This document shows, one piece after another, positions 8,695 through 16,764 of a stretch of DNA of 64,000 nucleotides. The first letter of the stretch is position 1; each line of letters opens with the position of its first letter. The stretch is from Panacagrimonas sp965216805 (GTDB lineage: Bacteria > Pseudomonadota > Gammaproteobacteria > Nevskiales > Nevskiaceae), in assembly GCF_965216805.1 (NCBI RefSeq), contig NZ_CBDCGN010000002.1:2232001-2296000 (forward strand), written 5' to 3'. A program made the position numbers and the translations under genes. The notes under the pieces are model-generated. The model did no database searches, had not been told where the DNA came from, and saw nothing but the letters and a program-made list of their open reading frames with translations.

Positions 8695-9342
8695 TCAACC
8701 TCGCCCACTCACGAACACGCCGTCAGAAATCAGCGATGCAATCTGCCTGGAGACTTTCTCGACCGAGCCCTGCTTGGGGTCGTACCACTCCACCGTCCAG
8801 TTCACCGCGCCCAATATCACCAGGCGGACGATGTGCAGATCGACGCCCGTGCGAAGCCCTCCACGCTCTGCGGCTTCTGTAAGCAAGCTGTCCCAAAACG
8901 CACTGTAGTCCTTGCGGCGCAGCTGGTTTGATCGTTTCAGGTGTGCCGGTAGTTGTCCGAAGGTCCGGATGCTGGCCGACGTGAAATCACCATGTTGGAG
9001 CAACCCGATCAGATGTCCCTCAATTCCTGCGGCAATCTTTTGCCTCGGCGTTGCATTCTTGGGCAAGGCATCTAGGCGATTCCCGACCGACTTCCGCACT
9101 TCGTCTATTCCGGTGTCGAGGATCTCGGCCAGGATCTCGTCCTTGGAACGAAAGTGGTAATACACGCTTCCGGCCTGGATGCCCGCGGAATCCGCGATCT
9201 GGCGCAGGGTCGTCGCCACGTAGCCCTGGTCGCGAAACAGCTTCGCCGCCGCTTTCAGGATATATCCGCGAGTGAGTTCGGCAGGCGCTTCCGTGCCCTT
9301 CTTCGTCAGTCGAGCTTTTCGCTTCGCTATCGCCATCACCAT
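8695..9342 (-). CDS. TetR/AcrR-family transcriptional regulator
   Basis: 215 residues with a TetR DNA-binding domain near residues 28-75. The recognition helix region reads TTLRQIADSAGIQAG followed by SVYYHFRSKDEIL, and the ligand domain ends with a LGAVNWTVEWY segment as in fatty-acid or steroid-type TetR proteins (similarity by eye only). It is the only transcription factor seen in 64 kb. It is transcribed away from the BadH-like operon and lies just upstream of etfBA, and operator-like palindromes flank it on both sides. It is the best candidate for the repressor of the CTAAC-N4-GTTAG sites, with an acyl-CoA as likely inducer; both points are inference. A second ATG at 9336 could be the start. 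Confidence 0.93.
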   Translation of the reverse strand: MVMAIAKRKARLTKKGTEAPAELTRGYILKAAAKLFRDQGYVATTLRQIADSAGIQAGSVYYHFRSKDEILAEILDTGIDEVRKSVGNRLDALPKNATPRQKIAAGIEGHLIGLLQHGDFTSASIRTFGQLPAHLKRSNQLRRKDYSAFWDSLLTEAAERGGLRTGVDLHIVRLVILGAVNWTVEWYDPKQGSVEKVSRQIASLISDGVFVSGRG

Positions 9343-9487
9343 GTCCGCAGTCCCCTTTCCCGCCTCAATTCTGCCACGTCAAATGGAACCGCCGACCCTT
9401 TGGCTAACATTTGCCCACGGCTGCCCGGCCCGGACCACGCTTGGATATCGGTCGGTGAAGGGCATGTCCAATTCCACACTTCTCTAA

Positions 9488-9501
9488 CTACCATTCGGTA
9501 G
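9488..9501. promoter_or_regulatory. operator-like palindrome B (CTACC-N4-GGTAG)
   Basis: A perfect 5-4-5 palindrome, CTACC ATTC GGTAG, in the 248-bp divergent region between the TetR gene and the SDR at 9591. It has the same geometry as the other sites but a changed inner base in each arm. A CTAAC half-site overlaps its left edge (9484-9488). It may be the auto-regulatory site. The rest of the intergenic stretch (9343-9487) shows nothing else I can name. Confidence 0.5.
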
Positions 9502-9590
9502 AATGATGCGCTAATGTTCGCTGCGTCAAGCATCCTGCCGATGCCCCAGCTTGACGATGCTCGCGATCAATCAACAACCCGGAGAATTCA

Positions 9591-10385
9591 GTGGATCTCG
9601 GACTCAAGGACAAATCCGTCGTCATCACCGGCGGCGGCTCCAACATTGGCCGGGCCCTCGTGCTCGGTTTCGCGGCCGAAGGTGCGCGTATCACCATCGG
9701 CGACATCGACGAGACCCAGGCCAGCAAGGTGGCGGACCTGGCGCGGGCGGCCGGTGCGGCCGACGTGCAGGTGGTGCGCACGGACGTGACCCAACTCGAC
9801 CAGGCCCATGCGCTGATGGACGCCGCCATGACCCGTTACGGCGCCATCAACGCGCTGGTGAACAACGTGGGCTGGGACCAGTTGATGTTTTTCATGCAGA
9901 CCACACCCGAGTTCTGGGAAAAGATCATCCGCATCAACTTCCACGGCGTACTCAACTGCACGCGCGCTGCGCTGGAAAAAATGATTCCTGCGCAGGGCGG
10001 CGGCAGCATCGTCTCGATCAGCTCCGACGCCAGCCGCCAGGGCGAGCCGAAGGAAGCGGTATACGGCGGCATGAAGGCGGCCGTCAACAGCTTCATGAAA
10101 ACCATCGCCAAGGAGAACGGTCGCTACGGTATCCGCTGCAACTGCGTCTGCCCGGGCGTGACCATTCCGGAAACCGAGGATGAAGTCGGCAAGGGCAGCA
10201 TGTGGGCCAAGCCGCTGTTCACCCCCGATCAGCTTGAGAAAGTCGCTGCGTCCTTGCCGCTGAAGAAAGTCGGACGTCCGCGCGACATCGCCAATTCTGT
10301 TGTCTTCCTGTCCTCGTCCGTCGCCGCCGGCCACATCACCGGGCAGGTGCTCTCGGTGTCTGGCGGCTACAGCATGATCGGCTGA
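9591..10385 (+). CDS. SDR, 2-hydroxycyclohexanecarboxyl-CoA dehydrogenase (BadH)-like
   Basis: 264 residues starting at GTG 9591, with GGAGA at 9581-9585. TGGGSNIG is at 13-20, S144/S145 and Y158/K162 complete the catalytic set, and NNVGWD at 91-96 replaces the usual NNAG. The NNVGWD form is one I associate with BadH, which oxidises 2-hydroxycyclohexane-1-carboxyl-CoA to the 2-keto compound before ring opening. It leads an operon with two MaoC proteins, an ACAD and a KAS III-like enzyme. A general 3-hydroxyacyl-CoA dehydrogenase remains possible. Confidence 0.85.
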   Translation: MDLGLKDKSVVITGGGSNIGRALVLGFAAEGARITIGDIDETQASKVADLARAAGAADVQVVRTDVTQLDQAHALMDAAMTRYGAINALVNNVGWDQLMFFMQTTPEFWEKIIRINFHGVLNCTRAALEKMIPAQGGGSIVSISSDASRQGEPKEAVYGGMKAAVNSFMKTIAKENGRYGIRCNCVCPGVTIPETEDEVGKGSMWAKPLFTPDQLEKVAASLPLKKVGRPRDIANSVVFLSSSVAAGHITGQVLSVSGGYSMIG

Positions 10386-10392
10386 AGCGGCA

Positions 10393-10932
10393 GTGGAGTC
10401 GACGACACGGCGCAGCGATGTCGGCACGGTGCTGGGCAGCTACGAGCAGGCGCGCGAGTGGATCGGCCGCCGCAGCGAGCTGCGCCTGACCGACGTTGCG
10501 GTCGATGAATCCCGCTGCAAGCTGTTCGCCGCCCTGTCCGAAGACGGCAACCCGGCGTACTGGGACCGGCAATGGGCCACCGCGCAGTTCGGCGCGCCGC
10601 TGGCGCCGAGCGGCATGACCATGAGCCTGATCATGTCGCTGCCGTGGAAGCCTGGCGGCGCGCCGACTTCCCCACCCTCGCTGGCGGTGGATGTGCCCCT
10701 GCCGGGACAGACGTTCATCAACGTGGACACCGACTGCGAATTCCTGCGTCCGATCCTTTGGGGCGATCACTTCAGCGTGTACGAAGAGATCGTGGACATC
10801 AGCCCGGAAAAAAACACGCGCCTGGGCCGCGGCCACTTCGTCACGACGTGCATGAACCTGCTCGACACCCAGGGCCGGCTGGTCGCGCGTCTCACCAACG
10901 TGCTGTACCGCTATGAGACGGCCGCGTCATGA
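10393..10932 (+). CDS. MaoC-like N-terminal-domain dehydratase, probably a non-catalytic subunit
   Basis: 179 residues of hotdog fold similar to the FAS1-like N-terminal domain of MaoC dehydratases. The normal hydratase dyad Asp-x-Asn-Pro-x-His appears at about residues 51-56 as DGNPAY, so the catalytic His is Tyr. The stop overlaps the next MaoC gene by 4 bp (ATGA). Heteromeric MaoC hydratases with one active and one inactive subunit are known (the ChsH1-ChsH2 type of steroid side-chain degradation). I infer a similar pair here. The start GTG lies 7 bp after the SDR stop. Confidence 0.8.
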   Translation: MESTTRRSDVGTVLGSYEQAREWIGRRSELRLTDVAVDESRCKLFAALSEDGNPAYWDRQWATAQFGAPLAPSGMTMSLIMSLPWKPGGAPTSPPSLAVDVPLPGQTFINVDTDCEFLRPILWGDHFSVYEEIVDISPEKNTRLGRGHFVTTCMNLLDTQGRLVARLTNVLYRYETAAS

Positions 10933-11399
10933 GTACGACGGCGATCTACCCGCAGCGGCTCTGGTCCGAGATCAAGGTCGGCGACGTCCTGCCGCCGATC
11001 GAGCTCCTGGTGGAGTACTCGCGCATCATCCTGAACGCCGCGTCCACCTGGGATTATTTTCCGGGTCATCACAACCCCGAGTACGCGCGCGCGCAGGGCC
11101 AGCCGAATATCTACGTCAGCACCATTTTCTTCCACGGCTTCGTCGACCGCCTGATCACCGACTGGGGCGGCCCTTCGAGCTTCATCTGCCGTCGACGGCT
11201 GCGCATGGTCGCCAGCGTGCACCCCGGCGACACCATGCGCGCGGAAGGTCACGTTCTGCGTCACTACCGCGACGATAGCGGCCACGGCCTGGTGGATCTC
11301 GACATTCACATCGACACCGCGCGCGGCCTCTGCGTGCCCGCCTCGGCCACCGTCCGGCTTCCCCTGGAGCACGGCGAACGTCTGTTTTCGCCGGAATAA
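10929..11399 (+). CDS. MaoC-like enoyl-CoA hydratase subunit
   Basis: 156 residues, single hotdog. The candidate active-site loop WDYFPGHHNPEYA has D42 and H47 in the Asp-x4-His spacing of R-specific hydratases, so this is the likely catalytic partner of the preceding gene, with which it overlaps by 4 bp. The complex would hydrate an enoyl-CoA made by the downstream ACAD (11421), and the BadH-like SDR could oxidise the product. Substrate unknown, but two small hotdogs together suggest a bulky acyl group. Confidence 0.83.
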   Translation: MSTTAIYPQRLWSEIKVGDVLPPIELLVEYSRIILNAASTWDYFPGHHNPEYARAQGQPNIYVSTIFFHGFVDRLITDWGGPSSFICRRRLRMVASVHPGDTMRAEGHVLRHYRDDSGHGLVDLDIHIDTARGLCVPASATVRLPLEHGERLFSPE

Positions 11400-11420
11400 A
11401 CCTTCACCTGGATCTTCACC

Positions 11421-12599
11421 ATGAACGATATGCATGCCCCCACCGTAGAACCCCTGAGCGTCCGCATTCGCCAGGTACAGGAAGCCACGCGCGGCATCTC
11501 CGAGCAATACCCGCGTTCGTACATTCGCGAATGCATCGATAAAGACGTTTTCCCCGAGGCCATGTGGAAGGCGATGGGCGAGTACGGCCTGCTGGGTCTT
11601 TCCGTGCCAGAGAAATTTGGCGGTACCGGCGGCGGCGTGGTCGAAATCGTCGCGCTCGCCGAGGCACTCGCTCTGGGTGGCGTGCCGACGCTGTTCCTGG
11701 TCGTGACCGGCCTCGGTCGCGTGCCTATCGTGCGGCACGGAACGCCGGAGCAGATCGCGAAGTTCGTGACGCCGACCTGCGACGGCTCTGTGAAGCTCTG
11801 CTTCGCGATCACCGAACCCAACGCCGGCACCAACAGTTTCAACATGAGCAGCTTCGCCGCCCGCGACGGCGACGAGTGGGTGCTCAACGGCCAGAAGGTG
11901 TTCATCTCCGGTGCCCGAGACGCCGACATCATGCTGGTGATCGCGCGCACGCAGAAGGCCACCGAGGTCAAGCACCGAACCGAGGGCATGTCGCTGTTCG
12001 TTCTCGACATGAAGACGCCCGGCATCACGCTGCAAACGCTCAACATCCAGGTCGAAACCGCCGAGCGCCAGTACATGGTGTTCTTCGACAACGTGCGCAT
12101 GCCGGCCGACGCGCTGATCGGCGAGGCCGGCAAGGGCGCCAAGCTGATGTTCGAAGGTCTGAACTCCGAGCGGCTGCTCGCCGCTGCAGCAGCACTCGGC
12201 ATCGGCGAATACGCGCTCAAGAAGGCGGTGGCCTACTCGCTGGACCGCAAGCCCTTTGGCAAGCCCATTGGATCCTACCAGGCCCTGCAGCACCGCATGG
12301 CGCTGGCCAAGGCGGAACTGGAAGCCGCGCGCCTGATGACCTACAGCGCGGCCGAACGCTTCGATGCCGGCGAAGACGCCGGCGCGCACGCCAACATGGC
12401 CAAGCTGCTCGCTTCGCGAGCAGCGGTGTCGGCAGTGGAAGCGGCCATCCAGACCCACGGTGGCTATGCCTTCGACCGCGACTACGACATCGTGACCCTG
12501 TGGCCGATGGTGCGTCTGATGGAGATTGCGCCCATCAACAACGAGATGCTGCTCAACTACATCGGCGAGCACGTGCTGGGCCTGCCGAAAAGCTACTAG
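11421..12599 (+). CDS. acyl-CoA dehydrogenase, GLPxSY subfamily
   Basis: 392 residues with ITEPNAGTNSF near 130 and a helix-G Glu E250 in LNSERLL. The C-terminus lacks YGGTNEI and instead reads APINNEMLLNYIGEHVLGLPKSY. Two further ACADs in this window (37889 and 44641) share this unusual ending, defining a local subfamily. The base is expected to be E250. The gene is 21 bp after the MaoC pair and is the probable supplier of their enoyl-CoA. Confidence 0.9.
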   Translation: MNDMHAPTVEPLSVRIRQVQEATRGISEQYPRSYIRECIDKDVFPEAMWKAMGEYGLLGLSVPEKFGGTGGGVVEIVALAEALALGGVPTLFLVVTGLGRVPIVRHGTPEQIAKFVTPTCDGSVKLCFAITEPNAGTNSFNMSSFAARDGDEWVLNGQKVFISGARDADIMLVIARTQKATEVKHRTEGMSLFVLDMKTPGITLQTLNIQVETAERQYMVFFDNVRMPADALIGEAGKGAKLMFEGLNSERLLAAAAALGIGEYALKKAVAYSLDRKPFGKPIGSYQALQHRMALAKAELEAARLMTYSAAERFDAGEDAGAHANMAKLLASRAAVSAVEAAIQTHGGYAFDRDYDIVTLWPMVRLMEIAPINNEMLLNYIGEHVLGLPKSY

Positions 12600-12673
12600 G
12601 GCCAGGCGATGGAAAGCGCGAGCAATCGGCGCCGCTCAGAGCGCCGCGCGCGTCGCGTTCTCGGCCGCGACGC

Positions 12674-13606
12674 ATGATCGGCATTACAGCGATCACCTAC
12701 GAATTACCGCCGCAGCGCATACTCAACACGCCGCGCGCGGTGGCGCTCGGCATCCAAGCGGAAACGCTGGACCGACGCATCGGGGTCAGGAGCATCTCGC
12801 GCAAGGCTAAGCATCAGGACACATCCGATCTCGCGGTCGCCGCGGCGCTCAAGCTGTTTGAGAGAAACTTGGTCACACCAGAGGTCGTGGATTGCCTGGT
12901 GGTGGTAACTCAGAACCCGGACGGTCACGGGCTGCCACAGACCTCGGCCATCGTGCACGCCAAACTCGGGCTCCGGCGAAGCTGCGCCTCGTTCGACATT
13001 GGTCTTGGATGCTCCGGGTATGTCTACGGTCTGTCCGCGATCCGCAGCTTCATGGAGGCCAACGGCCTGCTGCATGGCCTCCTGATCACTGCCGATCCCT
13101 ACTCAAAGGTGATCGACCCGGATGACAAGCGCACCGCACTGCTGTTCGGCGACGGAGCAGCCGCCACGCTGCTGAGCGACCGACCTCAGTGGCGGATCGG
13201 TCGTTTCGACTTTGGCACCGATGGCAGCGGCGCGGGTTCGCTGGCGGTACAAGGGAGTGATAACCGCCTCCACATGGATGGGCGCGCGGTGTTGCAGTTC
13301 TCCATGAGCTTCGTGCCGGACAGCCTACGTCGCGCGATGGCGCTCAATGGCCTGACGCCGGACCAAATCGACCGCGTGGTGCTGCATCAAGGCAGCCGTG
13401 TCGTGGTGGAGAACATCGGCAACTCGCTGGGAATGCGGGATCGCACCGGCTTCCATATCCAGGACTACGGCAACACCGTGAGTTCCTCCATTCCCATCGT
13501 GCTGGCCGACCACGTTCAGGCAACTGATCGCCATGTGGCGATCTCGGGCTTCGGGGTCGGCCTGTCATGGGCATCCACCGTGCTGAGTCGCGCGGAATGC
13601 GCCTAG
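12674..13606 (+). CDS. beta-ketoacyl-ACP synthase III (FabH)-like enzyme
   Basis: 310 residues from ATG 12674. The complete KAS III triad is visible: C113 in GLGCSG, H238 in VVLHQGS and N267 in YGNTVSS, nearly the same numbering as E. coli FabH (112/244/274). Such enzymes condense an acyl-CoA with malonyl-ACP, or catalyse acyl transfer or beta-keto-ester formation in natural-product pathways. It follows the ACAD by 74 bp at the end of a catabolic operon, an unexpected place for a biosynthetic condensing enzyme. Codon choice looks slightly less GC-biased than its neighbours by eye. It may thiolytically release or condense a pathway intermediate; function open. Confidence 0.88.
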   Translation: MIGITAITYELPPQRILNTPRAVALGIQAETLDRRIGVRSISRKAKHQDTSDLAVAAALKLFERNLVTPEVVDCLVVVTQNPDGHGLPQTSAIVHAKLGLRRSCASFDIGLGCSGYVYGLSAIRSFMEANGLLHGLLITADPYSKVIDPDDKRTALLFGDGAAATLLSDRPQWRIGRFDFGTDGSGAGSLAVQGSDNRLHMDGRAVLQFSMSFVPDSLRRAMALNGLTPDQIDRVVLHQGSRVVVENIGNSLGMRDRTGFHIQDYGNTVSSSIPIVLADHVQATDRHVAISGFGVGLSWASTVLSRAECA

Positions 13607-13662
13607 CGTCTGTCATGAGTCACGCGCCTGGGGCTGGCGCGCGCATGGTCTTCGCATCGCGT

Positions 13663-14550
13663 TCAGCCGGGCCGCAGTGCTTGTGTTCCGTCGGACTGTC
13701 TACCCAGAAAATCCAGCACCTGATGCGGCTCGCCGGCCCAACGCCAGTGACTGCGCGGCGCTTCGCAGTAGACCGTTTCCGCCGCGCAGCCGGTGTAGCG
13801 GCGGCAACCTGCGGCGTCCGGCTCGCGCTCACCGCTACAGGTATTGCAGGACGACCACCAGCGCGCCGCATCGCGCCCGAAGCCGGGAAAGTGGGCGTCC
13901 TTGGCGCCGTGCAGAATCATCACCGGCAGCGGCGGCGGGCAGTCCAGGCCGATGAAGTCGGTAGCCTGCCAGCCGGCTCCGCTCACGGCGATGGCATCCA
14001 CCGTGCCCCGATGCGCTTCCAGCGCCGCGAGCGCCAGCGACACGGTGCCGCCATCCGAATGGCCGGTCGCATAGATGCGGCCGGGCGCAATGCACCACTG
14101 CGCTGCGACTTCCGCTGGAACCGAGGCCATGCGCTTGACCGCTTCGGGGGTCAGCGGTGGCCCACTGGCGACGAAGGCCAGCACATAGCCCGCCGTCGTG
14201 GCCTCGTGCGTAAGGCCGGCAAAACGCTCGGACAGGCCGGCGCTGAACCCGGCCGGTGCGTACACCAGCAGCAGCGGATGCGCGTGCTGCGGCCGGTAGT
14301 TGAGCGGCGTGACCACGACATACGGAACGCCGTCGCGCGAGCGCAGCCGGTGGCGTCCCGCCGATCCGGGTGGCGTGCCGGAGGCGCACACCGCGTTCGC
14401 AGCGGCGTCGTAGATCGTATCGGCAGGTTCTATCGCCCGCCCCCAGTGCAGCAGGCTCGCAAGCGCGGCGCCGGCTACCGTCATCAGCAGCCCCGCCACG
14501 ATCCAGTACGTGCGCAGTGCGCGGGATGCAGACACCGTTTTTCTCTTCAT
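13663..14550 (-). CDS. exported PHB-depolymerase/LpqC-type esterase
   Basis: 295 residues from ATG 14550. An N-terminal hydrophobic helix (about 13-34, TYWIVAGLLMTVAGAALASLL) indicates a signal peptide or membrane anchor. The alpha/beta hydrolase core has GHSDGG at 163-168 (S165), an Asp in LHGAKDAHF and a C-terminal His region. Several paired Cys residues (for example SSCNTCSG and GCRRYTGCAAE) fit a periplasmic disulfide-stabilised enzyme. A longer reading to 14604 is less likely because the hydrophobic segment would move inward. It stands alone, convergent with the KAS III gene and divergent from the next operon, and may release acids from esters outside the cytoplasm. Confidence 0.83.
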   Translation of the reverse strand: MKRKTVSASRALRTYWIVAGLLMTVAGAALASLLHWGRAIEPADTIYDAAANAVCASGTPPGSAGRHRLRSRDGVPYVVVTPLNYRPQHAHPLLLVYAPAGFSAGLSERFAGLTHEATTAGYVLAFVASGPPLTPEAVKRMASVPAEVAAQWCIAPGRIYATGHSDGGTVSLALAALEAHRGTVDAIAVSGAGWQATDFIGLDCPPPLPVMILHGAKDAHFPGFGRDAARWWSSCNTCSGEREPDAAGCRRYTGCAAETVYCEAPRSHWRWAGEPHQVLDFLGRQSDGTQALRPG

Positions 14551-14602
14551 GTTCGCGTGCCCGCAACGCGGGCTGGATGAGTCACTCAAGGAGATTTCAA
14601 GC

Positions 14603-15388
14603 ATGGCCGAGCAGGACGAACTTCTCTACACCCTCAACGACGGCATCGCGCTCGTGACCCTCAACCGGCCGGAGCGGCGCAACGCACTCACGCCCAAGCT
14701 CACCCACCTGCTGGCCGATACCTGGAAGCGCATCGACGCCGACCCGGAAGTGCGCGTGGCCGTGATTACCGGCACCTACTGCGGCACCTTCTGCGCCGGC
14801 ATGGATCTGCAGGAAGCTGCGCGACTCAAGAAGGAAACCGGCAAGGACATCCTGGAATTCTTCGCGGACCTGCGCAATGACGGTCTGCGCGTGGTGAGCA
14901 AGCCGCTGATCGCCGCGATCAACGGCCACTTCCCTGCCGGCGGCATGATGCTGTCGCTGAACTGCGACATCCGCGTGGGGCTGGCCGGCACGCGCGGCGG
15001 CATCACCGAGGTCAAGGTCGGTCGCGGCTCGCCCTGGGCCGTACCCCTGCTGTGGATGATGCCGCAGGCGCTGCTGATGGAAACCGTGCTCACCGGCGAC
15101 ATGATTCCCGCCGAGCGCCTGCACCAGGTCGGCTTCATCAACTACCTCGAACAGACGCCCGAAGCGGTGCTGGCGCGCGCGATGGAACTGGCGCGCAAGA
15201 TCGCCGACGCGGCGCCGCTGTCGGTGATGGCCGGCAAGAAGGTGCTCAAGGACGCCACCACGCTCGGCTGCGTGCCGGGCCTGAAGGCGGCCTGGGATCA
15301 CTACGTGCCGGTGTACGCGAGCGAAGACGCCATCGAGGGCCCCAAGGCCTTTGCCGAAAAGCGCAAGCCGCAGTGGAAAGGGCGCTGA
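14603..15388 (+). CDS. enoyl-CoA hydratase/isomerase family protein
   Basis: 261 residues from ATG 14603 with AAGGAGA at 14588-14594. Crotonase fold: CAGMDL near 64-69 and PAGGMM at 111-116 form the oxyanion region. Of the two hydratase glutamates, the one in TEV (E136) is present and the other is Met (M116), so simple hydratase activity is doubtful; isomerase, hydrolase or a specialised lyase are alternatives. It heads a seven-kb operon with SDR, MaoC, CoA-transferase, thiolase-fold, racemase-like and Nudix genes. Confidence 0.88.
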   Translation: MAEQDELLYTLNDGIALVTLNRPERRNALTPKLTHLLADTWKRIDADPEVRVAVITGTYCGTFCAGMDLQEAARLKKETGKDILEFFADLRNDGLRVVSKPLIAAINGHFPAGGMMLSLNCDIRVGLAGTRGGITEVKVGRGSPWAVPLLWMMPQALLMETVLTGDMIPAERLHQVGFINYLEQTPEAVLARAMELARKIADAAPLSVMAGKKVLKDATTLGCVPGLKAAWDHYVPVYASEDAIEGPKAFAEKRKPQWKGR

Positions 15389-15400
15389 AGGAGACCCCAC

Positions 15401-16279
15401 ATGACCACGAACGCTGACACACAGGACCCGCCCAAGTTTGGTTTCACCGACGCCGATCTTGCGGCGCTGCCCACCGTCTACGCGCCGGGCCTGTTCGCGG
15501 GGCAGCGCGTGCTGGTCTCCGGTGCGGGCAGCGGCATCGGCAAGGCCATCGCCTTCCTGTACGCGCGCCTCGGTGCCACGCTGGTGATCTGCGGGCGCAA
15601 GCCGGACGCACTGGAGGCCACCGCCGAATGGCTGCGCAGGCTCGGCAGCCCCGAGGTGCTGGCACTGCCCCTGAATATCCGCGACCCGGAGGCCGTGAGC
15701 CAGGCGATGGACGCGGTGTGGGCGCGCCTCGGCGGACTCGATGTGCTGGTCAACAATGCCGGTGGACAGTTCCCGCAGGCGGCGCTGGATTTCAGCGTCA
15801 AGGGCTGGAACGCGGTGATCGACACCAACCTCAACGGCACCTGGCACATGATCCAGAACGCCGCGAAGCGCTGGGTGCGCGACGGCGTTCCCGGCAGCGT
15901 GGTGAACATCGTCGTGGTCACCGAGCGCGGCCAGCCCGGCATCTCGCACTCGGTGGCGGCGCGTGGCGGCGTGATCGCGCTGAGCCGTTCGCTGGCGCTG
16001 GAATGGGCACCCCATCGCATCCGCATCAACTGCGTGGCGCCGGGCACCATCGAGAGCAATGGCTTCAACAACTACCGGCCGGAAAACGCCGAAAACTTCT
16101 GCAACTCGAACCCGATGAAGCACAACGGCGACGTGCAGGACATCGCTGAGGCCGTGGTCTATCTCACCGCTGCCAGCGGCAAGTTCCTGACTGGCGAAAC
16201 CCTGCGCGTCGATGGCGGCGGCACGCTCTGGGGCGAGGCCTGGACCAATGGCCGCCCCGACTACTTCAAGGTGACCTGA
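15401..16279 (+). CDS. SDR, peroxisomal trans-2-enoyl-CoA reductase (PECR)-like
   Basis: 292 residues. GAGSGIG at 41-47 and NNAGG at 118-122 show an intact dinucleotide fold. In place of Tyr-x3-Lys it has SVAAR (184-188) inside NIVVVTERGQ...ISHSVAARGG, which matches the pattern I recall for mammalian PECR (SGAAR). PECR reduces trans-2-enoyl-CoA with NADPH, and related proteins include 2,4-dienoyl-CoA reductases. A reductase in a degradative operon could remove a double bond in the wrong place. Start at ATG 15401 after GGAGA; the end overlaps the next start by 1 bp. Confidence 0.82.
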   Translation: MTTNADTQDPPKFGFTDADLAALPTVYAPGLFAGQRVLVSGAGSGIGKAIAFLYARLGATLVICGRKPDALEATAEWLRRLGSPEVLALPLNIRDPEAVSQAMDAVWARLGGLDVLVNNAGGQFPQAALDFSVKGWNAVIDTNLNGTWHMIQNAAKRWVRDGVPGSVVNIVVVTERGQPGISHSVAARGGVIALSRSLALEWAPHRIRINCVAPGTIESNGFNNYRPENAENFCNSNPMKHNGDVQDIAEAVVYLTAASGKFLTGETLRVDGGGTLWGEAWTNGRPDYFKVT

Positions 16280-16764
16280 TGAACACAAGCAGCGAACACG
16301 ACAGCCCGGTGATCTCTTTCAAGAGCCATCGCCGCACCATCACCGAAACCGACATCGTCAACTTCGTGAACCTGCTCGGCCTGCACGAGCCCTTCTTCAT
16401 CGACATGGAGTACATCAGCACGAACCTTGCCGAAGGGCACCGCAGCCGCTTCGCACCGGGACCGATGGTCATCTCGCTGGGCATGGGCCTGGTCGCGACC
16501 ATCATCAAGGACGTGATCGACCGCGCGCTGGTCGGCGCCAATGCCGGCGAGTTCGGTGGCATGACCGGCGTCAACGCGCGCCTGGGCGCGGCGCTGTTTC
16601 CCAACGACACCATTCACGTCGAAGGCGAGGCCCGCTGCAAGCCCAAGACCAGTCGCGGCTACACGCTGCTGGAGATTCGCCACCGCGTGATCAACCAGCG
16701 CGGCGAACAGGTCGCGGATTTCACCGAGACCGTGTGCTTCCTGCCGCCCAAGCCGTCCGCATGA
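16279..16764 (+). CDS. MaoC-like hotdog protein
   Basis: 161 residues. The fold is recognisable from FAPGPMVISLGMGL and the central helix, but the catalytic loop reads LHEPFFID, without the Asp-x-Asn-Pro-x-His of active hydratases. It may be a subunit, a thioesterase-like or a diverged hydratase. It is tightly coupled: 1-bp overlap with the SDR upstream and 4-bp ATGA overlap with the CoA-transferase downstream. No firm function. Confidence 0.75.
   Translation: MNTSSEHDSPVISFKSHRRTITETDIVNFVNLLGLHEPFFIDMEYISTNLAEGHRSRFAPGPMVISLGMGLVATIIKDVIDRALVGANAGEFGGMTGVNARLGAALFPNDTIHVEGEARCKPKTSRGYTLLEIRHRVINQRGEQVADFTETVCFLPPKPSA

Noticed and set aside
13607..13662. Terminator between the KAS III gene and the esterase gene
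   Set aside because: The short convergent gap has no clear perfect stem or T-run.
14551..14602. Another CTAAC-N4-GTTAG site between the esterase and the crotonase operon
   Set aside because: Searched by eye; no acceptable match exists there, so the 14603-21658 operon may be controlled differently.
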